From Hyperoplus lanceolatus (lineage: Eukaryota > Chordata > Actinopteri > Uranoscopiformes > Ammodytidae): 64,000 nt of DNA. The stretch is taken from positions 17,571,001 to 17,635,000 of the forward strand of contig CM049395.1 in the NCBI GenBank assembly GCA_026929865.2. The letters are read 5' to 3'. Of the stretch, positions 49,647 through 58,554 are shown piece after piece. The translations under genes were made by a program, and so were the position numbers. Positions within the stretch are counted from its first letter, which is position 1; every line of letters starts with the position of its first letter. The notes under the pieces are model-generated. The model was not told the DNA's origin and did no database searches. It was given only the letters and a program-made list of their open reading frames with translations.

Positions 49647-49801
49647 TGTTTTAGCCTACTGACAGCTGGTTGACTGGGACCTGCCTGACGGCCTCTCGAT
49701 TCCAGAATGTGGGACCGTTGATCCAACTTCCACCTGATCTGCGGTCCGGCTGGACTCATGTTGGATATTCCTCCATTTCAAGTAACACAAAAGTTGGTAT
49801 G

Positions 49802-49826
49802 AAAAAAAAAAAAAAAAAAAAAAAAA
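49802..49826 (+). repeat. 25-base poly(A) tract between ORF1 and ORF2
   Basis: An internal A run in the roughly 520-bp inter-ORF region, far from the element's 3' tail. It could be a site of internal priming or a relic of 3' end exchange with another element. Confidence 0.85.
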
Positions 49827-50168
49827 GATTATAATAATATTAATTTAATTTATTTATTTAAATAATTTGGATAAGAATGCTTTATGCAAAGTATTTTTGG
49901 TTGAATGCTCTTATTCATATTTAAAGCTGGTGACCTATGTTTTGGTCCTTAATGGTTAGTTTTGAAATCGTTGTTTCACATTACATAATGTGTTCATATA
50001 GTTTAATTAATATAAAATACCTTGATTTCAGGTGCAGGGTATGATTGCACGGATATGTTAAAGGTAGCCTGGAATTTATGTATTACGCCTATCTTATATT
50101 TATTTTTAGTTATTAGTCAAGTCAAATACATGGTGGTATAAAATATTTATTTTTATTTTAGTTACTTA

Positions 50169-53100
50169 ATGTTTCCACCACATTATTATTGGTTGTTTAT
50201 CAATCCTTCTTTCAAAAAAAAGCTAAAGCACACCTACAGTTCTTATCTGTTATTTGAGAGCTTTTCTGTTTGTTTGTCCTACTGTTCGTTTTTTAGTTAT
50301 TGGATGGATGTTATTAAGCTAAACCCTCTTACTTTGATGTCACTGAATGTCAGGGGTATACGTGATGCTGTTAAAAGAAAAGCTATGTTTTTATTTTGTA
50401 AAAGAAGTGAAGCTGATTTAATTCTACTTCAAGAGACACATTCCAGTGAGTCAGACATTAAGTTTTGGAAAGGGCAATGGGGAAATGGAATTTACTGTAG
50501 TCATGGCACCAATCACTCAGCGGGGGTCTCTGTTTTTCTACATAAATTTAGGGGTGATATTTTAGAGGTTGTCTCTTCAGATGATGGTAGATGGTTGACT
50601 ATTATTCTCAAACAGGATAATGCAATTTTCATTGTGTGCAATGTTTATGGTCACAATTCTCGCTCTCTAAACAAAGGGCTTTTCTCCCAAATAATTTTGA
50701 AACTAAAAGAACTATTACAGAAATATTCAAATTCCTTTTTAATTTTAAGTGGTGACTTTAATGAATGTGCTGATGATGCAAAGGACAGGTATCCGCCAAA
50801 AAATTGCCAAACTTCGCAAAGTAACAATCTGATTTTAAAACTATGTTGTGATTTGTCTCTGACTGATGCATGGCGCTTCTCATATCCCGATATGCAAGAC
50901 TTTACTTGGTCAAATAGGAATTTATCTTGTAGATCAAGAATTGATCTTTTTCTGATCTCTACAAATGCTCTATATCTTGTTAAAGATGTGTCTCACTCTT
51001 CTGCTCCTTTATCGGACCATAAACAAATTAGTCTTAAGTTATGTGGTTCACAGGATACTACAAATTTAAGAGGTTACTGGAAATTCAATAATTCTCTTCT
51101 TCAGGATAACCAGTTTAATGATAGAATTAAAGAAATAATTGAAGAAATATATACTGAAAACAATAAGGGTGATTATAAAAAAAGATGGGAATATTTTAAG
51201 TATATGTCTAGGTGTGCTGCTATAAGGAGAAGTAAGGAACTGAAGGTCATTAGAAATCAAAACAAATCTGAATTATTACATAGAATAAACACCCTTTTAT
51301 CTAAAACTAACTTAACTTCTGAGGAAGAAATAGAACTAAAGGAGATACAACTCAAAATAGATCAAATTTACAAAGATTTAGCTAAGGGTGCATTTATAAG
51401 ATCTAGAGCCAAGTGGTTGGAGGATGGGGAAACCAACTCCAGTTATTTTTTTGCTCTTGAAAAAAGAAATGGCAAGAGAAAATCCCTGCAGACTCTTAAT
51501 ATTAACGGAAATCACTGTACAGATTCAAAAGAGATCTCCAACTTTGTCTCCTCATTCTACAGTAAGCTTTACACATCCAAATTTAATAACCTCTTATGTG
51601 AGACTTACATTTCTAAATTAAAGGAGGTTGTTCCTGCTGTCGAGGAGGACCTTAAAATACTTTGTGACTCAAAGGTTACAATAAATGAAATTAAAACAGC
51701 TCTTTTCTCAATGAAAAAAGAAAAATCACCAGGTATTGATGGTCTTTCTGTTGAATTTTATATCCATTTTTGGGACATTATTCGAAAGCCTTTATTTTGC
51801 ATGTATGAGGAGTGTATCAGTCAGAGAGAAATGAGTACAACTATGAAACAAGGTATTATCTCATTAATACCAAAGCCAGATAAAGACATTTTATTAATAG
51901 ACAATTGGCGACCCATTACTTTAACTATCGATTATAAAATATTGTCTTTAGCTTTTGCAAACAGATTAAAGACAGGACTTGATTATATTGTGGCTGAAAC
52001 CCAGTCAGGCTTTATGAAGGGTAGACATATTAGTAACAATATTAGACTTGTATTAGACCTACTTGACTATGCAAACGAAGTACATTCAAAAGCTTTCATT
52101 CTATTTTTAGATTTTTATAAAGCCTTCGACACCATTGAACATGGCTTTCTTATAGAATGTCTCAAGCTCTTTGGTTTTGGGACAACATTTGTAGAAATAA
52201 TTGATATGTTTTATAAAGGAATTAATAGTTCTGTTGTATTAAACTTCAACACATCTCAAAGATTTGATATAAAGCGAGGTGTTAGACAAGGTTGCCCTAT
52301 TTCGCCCTTTTTATTTATTTTAGTTGTTGAGCTGTTATCCATAAATATTGCCCAAAATCCAGACCTTAAAGGCATAACTATATTTGATAGAGAAATAAGA
52401 ATTTCGCAACTGGCGGATGATACAACCCTTTTCCTCAGAGATAGAGATCAATTACCAAAGGCTATTGAGCTAGTTGAACAGTTTTCTTCAGCCTCAGGAT
52501 TAAAGCTAAATATATCTAAATGTGAATTATTGCCTTTGCATGATTGTGATGAAACATCAATAGACAACGTTCCTATAAAGAATGTGGTGAAATATTTAGG
52601 TATTCATATGACAAGAAATCTTTTAGTTAGACAGCATTTAAACTTTAACGAGAGAATTAAGAAAACTAGAAATATATTCAATCTCTGGCTTCAAAGGGAC
52701 TTAACATTGTATGGTAGAGTACTGTTATCTAAAGCTGAGGGGCTGTCTCGTTTTGTTTATCCGTCACTTTCTCTCTTTGTTAATGACTCCACAGCCAATG
52801 TCATCAATAAGTTATTCCTTGATTTTATTTGGAAAAATAAACCCCACAAACTTAAAAAAGCAGTATTATCTAACAGTAGAGCGGACGGAGGTCTTGAAGT
52901 TTTAAATTTCATCGATACTGTTAATACTTTTAAAGTTAACTGGCTTAAAAGATGCTTAGCTAACCCAAATTCTTTATGGTTTTTCATCCCTAACCACATT
53001 TTTGATAAAATTGGTGGTCTCTCTTTTGTTTTGATATGTAATTACGCACCAAACAGACTTCCTGTTGCATTGTCAAAGTTTCATCAGCGGTCTCTTCTTG

Positions 53101-53960
53101 CCTGGAAGTTATGCTACATCCACAACTTTTCTCCTCACAGAACTTTCCTATGGAATAATAATAATAATATAACTATTAAAAATACTTCCCTCTTTTATCC
53201 AAAGTGGTTCGAAAGAAATATTGTAAATATTTTGTCTTTATTTGATGAACATGGCTCAATAATATCATATGAGAACTTTATGACAAAGCAGAGTTTTCCT
53301 ATTCCCTTCAAGGAATTCAATGCCGTAACTAAGGCTATTCCTTCAGGTTTGTCTCATCTGATTAAGAGTCATGTTTGTTTTAATGAAGTACATACTTCCT
53401 ATGATCTACCTACATTGTCTTTGAATGGCATGGAATTAAAAGATAAAAAATGTAATAATAGATTCATTCGTCAAACATTGCAAAGTAAAAACAAAATTAT
53501 TCCAAGAGGAAAATTCTACTGGAATTCGCATTTGGAAAACATAAATTGGAAAAAGACGTGGCTTTTACCTCATCAATTTTGTATTTCCAACAAGGTAAAA
53601 GAAATTCATTTTAAAATTTTACATAAAATCTATCCAGTCAATTCTATAATTTCTAAATATATGGATGTTGATAGCTCCTGCTCCTTTTGTGGACTCGCTG
53701 ATGAAACATTTGCCCACCTTTTTTTTGAATGTGAATATACGAAGAAATTTTGGTATGATTTAAGTTGTTCCATTTTCCGTCCACCCATGGTTATTCATGA
53801 TTTTATTCTTAAAGATGTGATATGTTACTTTGACGATGGTAAAGATAAGTCCCTTATTTATATGGTTAATTTTTTTTATTTTACTTGGGACATTTTTTAT
53901 TCACAAACAAAAATTCTTAGAATCCCATCCCACTTTCCAGGTTTTTTTTGTAGAATTTAA
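50169..53960 (+). CDS. L1 ORF2 protein: APE endonuclease and reverse transcriptase
   Basis: 1263 codons from 50169. The methionine at 50304 (MDVIKLNPLTLMSLNVRGI) is the likelier start because homology begins there. APE-type endonuclease motifs are LNVRGI, LLQETHSS, LSGDFNE and SDHKQISL. Reverse transcriptase blocks are IISLIPKPDKD, NWRPITL, FMKGRHISNNIRL, FLDFYKAFDTIEH (catalytic Asp), RGVRQGCPISPFLF, QLADDTTLFLRD (catalytic Asp pair) and GLKLNISKCE. A C-terminal CCHC knuckle is CSFCGLADETFAHLFFEC. The protein nicks target DNA and copies the RNA in place. All catalytic residues that I can identify are present. LADD replaces the more common FADD. Confidence 0.92.
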   Translation: MFPPHYYWLFINPSFKKKLKHTYSSYLLFESFSVCLSYCSFFSYWMDVIKLNPLTLMSLNVRGIRDAVKRKAMFLFCKRSEADLILLQETHSSESDIKFWKGQWGNGIYCSHGTNHSAGVSVFLHKFRGDILEVVSSDDGRWLTIILKQDNAIFIVCNVYGHNSRSLNKGLFSQIILKLKELLQKYSNSFLILSGDFNECADDAKDRYPPKNCQTSQSNNLILKLCCDLSLTDAWRFSYPDMQDFTWSNRNLSCRSRIDLFLISTNALYLVKDVSHSSAPLSDHKQISLKLCGSQDTTNLRGYWKFNNSLLQDNQFNDRIKEIIEEIYTENNKGDYKKRWEYFKYMSRCAAIRRSKELKVIRNQNKSELLHRINTLLSKTNLTSEEEIELKEIQLKIDQIYKDLAKGAFIRSRAKWLEDGETNSSYFFALEKRNGKRKSLQTLNINGNHCTDSKEISNFVSSFYSKLYTSKFNNLLCETYISKLKEVVPAVEEDLKILCDSKVTINEIKTALFSMKKEKSPGIDGLSVEFYIHFWDIIRKPLFCMYEECISQREMSTTMKQGIISLIPKPDKDILLIDNWRPITLTIDYKILSLAFANRLKTGLDYIVAETQSGFMKGRHISNNIRLVLDLLDYANEVHSKAFILFLDFYKAFDTIEHGFLIECLKLFGFGTTFVEIIDMFYKGINSSVVLNFNTSQRFDIKRGVRQGCPISPFLFILVVELLSINIAQNPDLKGITIFDREIRISQLADDTTLFLRDRDQLPKAIELVEQFSSASGLKLNISKCELLPLHDCDETSIDNVPIKNVVKYLGIHMTRNLLVRQHLNFNERIKKTRNIFNLWLQRDLTLYGRVLLSKAEGLSRFVYPSLSLFVNDSTANVINKLFLDFIWKNKPHKLKKAVLSNSRADGGLEVLNFIDTVNTFKVNWLKRCLANPNSLWFFIPNHIFDKIGGLSFVLICNYAPNRLPVALSKFHQRSLLAWKLCYIHNFSPHRTFLWNNNNNITIKNTSLFYPKWFERNIVNILSLFDEHGSIISYENFMTKQSFPIPFKEFNAVTKAIPSGLSHLIKSHVCFNEVHTSYDLPTLSLNGMELKDKKCNNRFIRQTLQSKNKIIPRGKFYWNSHLENINWKKTWLLPHQFCISNKVKEIHFKILHKIYPVNSIISKYMDVDSSCSFCGLADETFAHLFFECEYTKKFWYDLSCSIFRPPMVIHDFILKDVICYFDDGKDKSLIYMVNFFYFTWDIFYSQTKILRIPSHFPGFFCRI

Positions 53961-54312
53961 ATCATTTTTTAAGTCCCTTTCCCTGTTAAAAAATAAAAAA
54001 AAGTTCTAGATTTATTGAGTGTTACCAAACTAGATTTCATGAATCTCCTTGACAACAGGTCAAATGAATTCATACCTCTTTAGCTAGATTTATTCTTTAT
54101 ATTTTTACAAATGTTTATTAATGTTTTTTTCATCCATCCTTTATGTATTTTGTATATATTTTTATATAATTAATATGACAATTAATGTATTAAATATGTA
54201 TGTGTATGTTTATTGTATGTAAAATATTGTGTTGCTCTCTGAGTTTGTATTGCATAATTGTTTTGTTTAATGCAATTGCATAATTGTTTAATAAATTTGA
54301 AAAAAAAAAAAA
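53961..54312 (+). other. L1 3' UTR, poly(A) signal and tail
   Basis: AT-rich 3' UTR with AATAAA at 54290-54295, five bases before a 13-A tail that abuts the right TSD. An AATAAA-proximal tail is standard for L1 insertions. Confidence 0.8.
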
Positions 54313-55724
54313 ATGGGTGGGAGGACAACACAGAGGCTGAGAAACACAGAGGAGGAAATGCGGCTGGCTGGTGATATGAAGCCGCTCGGGGTTGGGTTAG
54401 AAGACGTGGGGAAAGTGAGCCAGGAGAATGGGCTTCCTGGTTAATTCAGTGAATATAGCGGCTGTGCTTTAGCCGATAAACCAAGTTAGCACCGGTCGGA
54501 TAGCGTTAACTCAACCGGTTGTGTGCGGCCACCACCTCCATAATGAACCCAAACATAACGGCTAAGTCCGGGGAACTTTCACAATGAGTACAGCGAAGCA
54601 CCAGTGTTTATGCCTATGTCTACGCCAGCTACGGTCCCGTCACAGTAGGGTAATGTAGGCTACTTGCCTTTATTTTCTACTGCCCTGTGCACAATGCTGC
54701 TGTAAATGTGTTTGGTATGGTGCTGCCTTGCTGTTTGTGTTCATTTCCGAGTGGCGTGAATCTGCAATGCTGTTTTAAGGCTATTTGTTCCCTTCAGTTG
54801 CTGTTTATTTGTCTTTTGGCACAATTATTGGCCGTGTTGTTGTTGTTTTTGTGTGGACATGAACGCTGTTGTGTCGGGTCGGGTCTGATCGCAGCCATGG
54901 TTGATTAGGGGAATAAATATATCGGGGGAGACTAGCTGCGTAGCGTTGGGCGCGTTGAACCATTTTTTGACACAAAATGACCAAGCGCCAGATCAGGTGC
55001 GTTGGGCGCTTTGGCCACCGCACCCAACGTGTTTGGTGTGTTCGCACCTTAAGGATGAATGCAAACATTATCTGGTTATGTGTTATGTAGCTAACGTTAG
55101 CTAGCTGCTCCGTTTTGTTTCCAGTGGTGGCTTTTTTCATTACCAATGTAAACTGTCATAAATAGTTTACACTGGTGCTGGGTCATGATTCCAAAAAAAA
55201 ATTATATTCCATAATAGCTTTCTCAATGAACCTGAATGTTGTCTTCTCCTTCACAGAAAAAAAAATACATTTCCATTAAATTGATTCTAGAAAAGGCACA
55301 GAGCGGTTGATTTTTATTCACCAGAATGCAGGACATTAAGTTAATAAGTGTTAAGTTCAAAATGTTCTGGGGGGTGCCCCCATACCCCCCACCTATAATT
55401 TGTACCCCCAAATGTTGAAACAAAACCTAGCCTATTTGCCCTGTGCGCAGGTTGGTTTACAATATATTCATTTGTTTTTACTTTTTGGATTAAAAAGAAG
55501 GCATGTCGGTAAACTACATGTCTGACCCTTAGGGCAACTGTGCACCAACCACTTAGTGCACCAGATTCATGCATTCAAATTTAAAGGGTACAAAAAACTT
55601 TCGGCTGGGGGGGCACACCAACGCTGCTGAAAAAAATCCTGCGGGAAACACTGTACACCCATAACTCTGCAGCCAGTTGCATCCATAAAGCAGAATAAAC
55701 AAATCACATATCAATTTCCTTTAA

Positions 55725-56286
55725 GGGGTAGTTCAGAATTTTTGAAGTGGGTTGTAACTTTTTTTGAACTTATGTATAGTTAGTCTGTTACCTAATGGAG
55801 ACGGAGGTCAGCGCAGTAATTTTAAGGAGTTTGAGTGAGACGTCACTGTAGCAGTCAGCCATGTACTATTGCAAAGGGGGCCAATACATTTTTACCTACA
55901 ATTGTTCAATTGTATACTAAATTAAGGATTTTTCACTGCTGATTTTCAAACTGATAGGCTGCACCGCTTAAGGAGACTACTATTTATTTCCGGCAATGTG
56001 TTATTACGCCAGCTCGTGCTGGTTCAGTGCAGCCTATCAGTCCGCAAATCTGAAGTGAAAAAATCCTACATTAAGTGTACAATTGAACGGACATTTAGTT
56101 TAGGTAAGTATTTATATACGTGGTAAAAAGAAATTCAGCTAGTCCCCTTTGCAACAGTACAATGCTCACTTCTGCTACAGCGATTTCACCCCCCCAAACT
56201 TTGGAAATTTTGCGCCATCTCTATAAAGTAGAAGACTATGCATAAGTACCTCATACAACCCCACTTCAAAAATACTGTTCTATGCC
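55725..56286. mobile_element. Foldback MITE with GGGGTAGTTCAGAATTTTTG ends
   Basis: The left end GGGGTAGTTCAGAATTTTTG and the right end (CAAAAATACTGTTCTATGCCC-like) are inverted. Inner blocks also mirror: GGATTTTTCACTGC... and GATAGGCTGCACC against GTGCAGCCTATC...GTGAAAAAATCC. TTAA precedes it and TTGA follows. Nearly the whole copy is palindromic. Confidence 0.65.
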
Positions 56287-57845
56287 CTTGATATTGCACT
56301 AACAACTTGGACTAAACCGAACATTTCTCTTTCTAGCTGCTTTACAAGGTCATATTTAATTCTGTTTCTTAGCTGCAATGTGTATTCAACTGCAGTTGCC
56401 TCAGACTGCTCTTGGGTAAACAGCAGCAACCAGGAAATAATCAGTGATAATAGTCTGGTGTGAATGGGCTGAACACAGGTTGGCTGTGTGTTTATTATCC
56501 TGCGTCCACTGGGGCTTAATCTGTGTGAAGATGGTAAACCTTGTCTTCTATCAGGAGAAACAACCTAGCTGAGCTAATCTAAACGCAGGTGCACGCCCGA
56601 TCAGTGTTCTTCAATTGAAATGGAAATTGAAAACTTGTACAGCAGCTCACCATTGGTCTTTTCAGCAAACCTGTTTTATTGCCATGTTTTTCGGTTCCCG
56701 GCTTTATATAATAGCAACAGTGCACAGTTGCCCTTGAGTGCAAACTAGCTGTATTTGATGCTGGGATTTGTGCAGGCAATACTGAACATGAGTCATCAGG
56801 AAGCCCACACACAATAATTTCTCAGCAGCAGCCTTTCCATGCTCAGGAATTAGAGCACTGACATGAAAACATTAGCTGATGACTTTTTTTCAGTTAATAA
56901 TAGGAGGAATTGGTAATCCGCCTTATTTAGAATAAACAAGTTTTCTTCAGCAGTTGCTGAAGATGAGTATCAGAATAGGAAGTGTCCAAAGAGGCTTTCT
57001 GTTGATCAACATTATGTCTTAGTGATTGCGAAATCATACACCAAACTGCCTTCATGTTGTATGAAAAAGATTTTGCTGAGCACTTGACAAAGTCAGACTA
57101 GTTTCCAGTCAGCTAAGCTATGGTGTTCTTGTGAGTAGTGGACATAGCTTTATACAATTGTTTACATAATATTCCCACAGCCTTGGCTGACATTGACATT
57201 GTCCAGCAGGCTATAGCTGTGGTGCAGTCTTAGATGCCTTCATGACCACAAACTATGGCTTAAGGTTTGTGTTGATGCTAAAACTGTTTGCTATGGCAAC
57301 TGTGACTGGAAGGCTATCTCTTTATGCCCAACGGTGCTGTTACATTAAGCCAGCCATGTCCTTATTTATCATTGTCTAGAATTAATTAACCACCATGAGT
57401 TAGCAAATTAATGTGATGCACCTAGTGCAATGTAGCCGACACACTGCCTGTGCAGTGCATGATTTGCCCCCCAACTGAACTGTGATTAGATGTGGTGGTC
57501 TTGTTTTTCTTTTTTTTTTTCAAATCAAAATATTTTCCAACTTTTGGTTTATTGTGTTGTGTATATTCACTTCATGAAAAGGGGAGACATGTTTTTAGAA
57601 ATAACAAGTATTTAATGTGGCACTACATTAAATTGTCATTTGCAATGTCTGCAATGCTGGTGGTTTCATGAGGTCATAGTCATGTCTTTTCATTATGAAC
57701 CTGACTATTATCAGATCCTTTCAAGTAATTTAAATCTGATTTTGAATATCATAATTTCTAGTCATGTTTTTATGCTAGTGGAGTTAATACGATATTTTCA
57801 CACTCCTAGTCAAAGAAGATCAGCATGCATCTTGTGGTTTTGTTC
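56287..57845. other. Intronic sequence, no gene or repeat boundary identified
   Basis: This part of csnk1g1 intron 1 has ordinary AT-rich composition. No splice-flanked open frame or terminal repeat was found. It may hold enhancers or decayed repeats that need comparison with other fish. Confidence 0.5.
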
Positions 57846-57849
57846 TTAA

Positions 57850-58425
57850 AGAGGACCTATGATGCTTTTTGACTTTTATGACCTATAAACGTTGTTATGA
57901 TGATTCATAGTCATGCTTAACCATACTCAAATAATGACTTACATGCATTTCGACATATTCCCTGCTGACCGTCTGGGGTGTCTGTGCAGAGCACTAAACA
58001 CTATTCTAGCACAAAGCGGTCTACCCTTTCATAATTTGTGACGTCGCATAAAACTTTGTGACGTCTCCACGCGGATTTTTCCATGTATGGTAAGGCTGTC
58101 ACTTCCCTGTTCGCGTCTGCCTCGCGCCCTTATAGGTCCATGCTCGCGCTTCCCGCCACTGAAAGTGTTCCGGAAGGAAGGTAACCAATCACAACGGAGT
58201 GGGGTTTGCGGGAGGGGGGGAGGGGAGCGGAGATGGCCGAAGCACAGGCGGAGGGAGCCGAAGCACACACACTCAAGTGTTGACAGGATGTGCTGGATCG
58301 CCAAAATAAGAGAAAGAGCTTCCCGAAAATCTACATAGTTTTTTGTGATGTGATTCGTGTCAGGTTGCTCTATAGCAGTGTAAAACAAGAAATTAAGACC
58401 AGAAAAGTAGCATAATAGGTCCTCT
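57850..58425. mobile_element. TTAA-flanked MITE before csnk1g1 exon 2
   Basis: TTAA lies at 57846-57849 and 58426-58429. The ends AGAGGACCTATGATGC and GCATAATAGGTCCTCT are inverted. The 576-bp body has no transposase; open frames on both strands across its GC-rich centre are not gene-like. The element ends 129 bp before csnk1g1 exon 2. Confidence 0.8.
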
Positions 58426-58554
58426 TTAAAACAATTTTTTTTAGCGGAATTAAAATTCATCAGATTAAAATTTCGTACAAATCATTTACCCTATTCTGCT
58501 CTCTGCTGAAAATAAAAGTTTTTTTCTTTTGGCCTGTGCTGTGTTGTGTTACAG

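Larger units (their letters stand above)
48531..54312 (+). mobile_element. Full-length L1-type retrotransposon, both ORFs intact
   Basis: The 15-bp TSD ATGGGTGGGAGGACA is at 48516-48530 and 54313-54327. The 5' end starts GACCGAGCCAAGATGGCGCT, with a 237-bp 5' UTR. ORF1 (292 codons) and ORF2 (1263 codons) are uninterrupted. The 3' UTR ends with AATAAA at 54290-54295 and a 13-base poly(A). Exact TSDs and intact frames indicate a recent insertion that may still be competent. It is in the same orientation as csnk1g1, inside intron 1. It belongs to the L1 superfamily; whether to the Tx1 or another fish L1 lineage needs phylogeny. Confidence 0.9.
48364..55051. mobile_element. MITE copy 2, 5'-truncated and split by the L1
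   Basis: Segments 48364-48530 and 54313-55051 are collinear with copy 1 from about 47480 to its right end, at roughly 95% identity by eye. The L1 interrupts at ATGGGTGGGAGGACA. Copy 2 starts inside the left arm directly after copy 1, so a tandem duplication followed by the L1 insertion is likely. Confidence 0.65.
47025..55651. mobile_element. hAT remnant with TSD TGTACACC enclosing a nest
   Basis: TGTACACC is at 47017-47024 and 55652-55659. The left end reads AGTGTTTCCCCCAGC and the right end TGCGGGAAACAC, the same family as 28213-31164. Between them are a CGCGTTGGG-type MITE, a second partial copy of that MITE and the full-length L1. The TSD match makes one 8.6-kb insertion plus later insertions the simplest reading. 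Confidence 0.55.

Noticed and set aside
49121-49759. 212-codon minus-strand frame
   Set aside because: Shadow of L1 ORF1 on the opposite strand; Ser/Arg-rich with no domain.
58029-58460. 143-codon minus-strand frame and overlapping + frame
   Set aside because: Both lie mostly inside the TTAA MITE at 57850-58425 and lack any recognisable domain.
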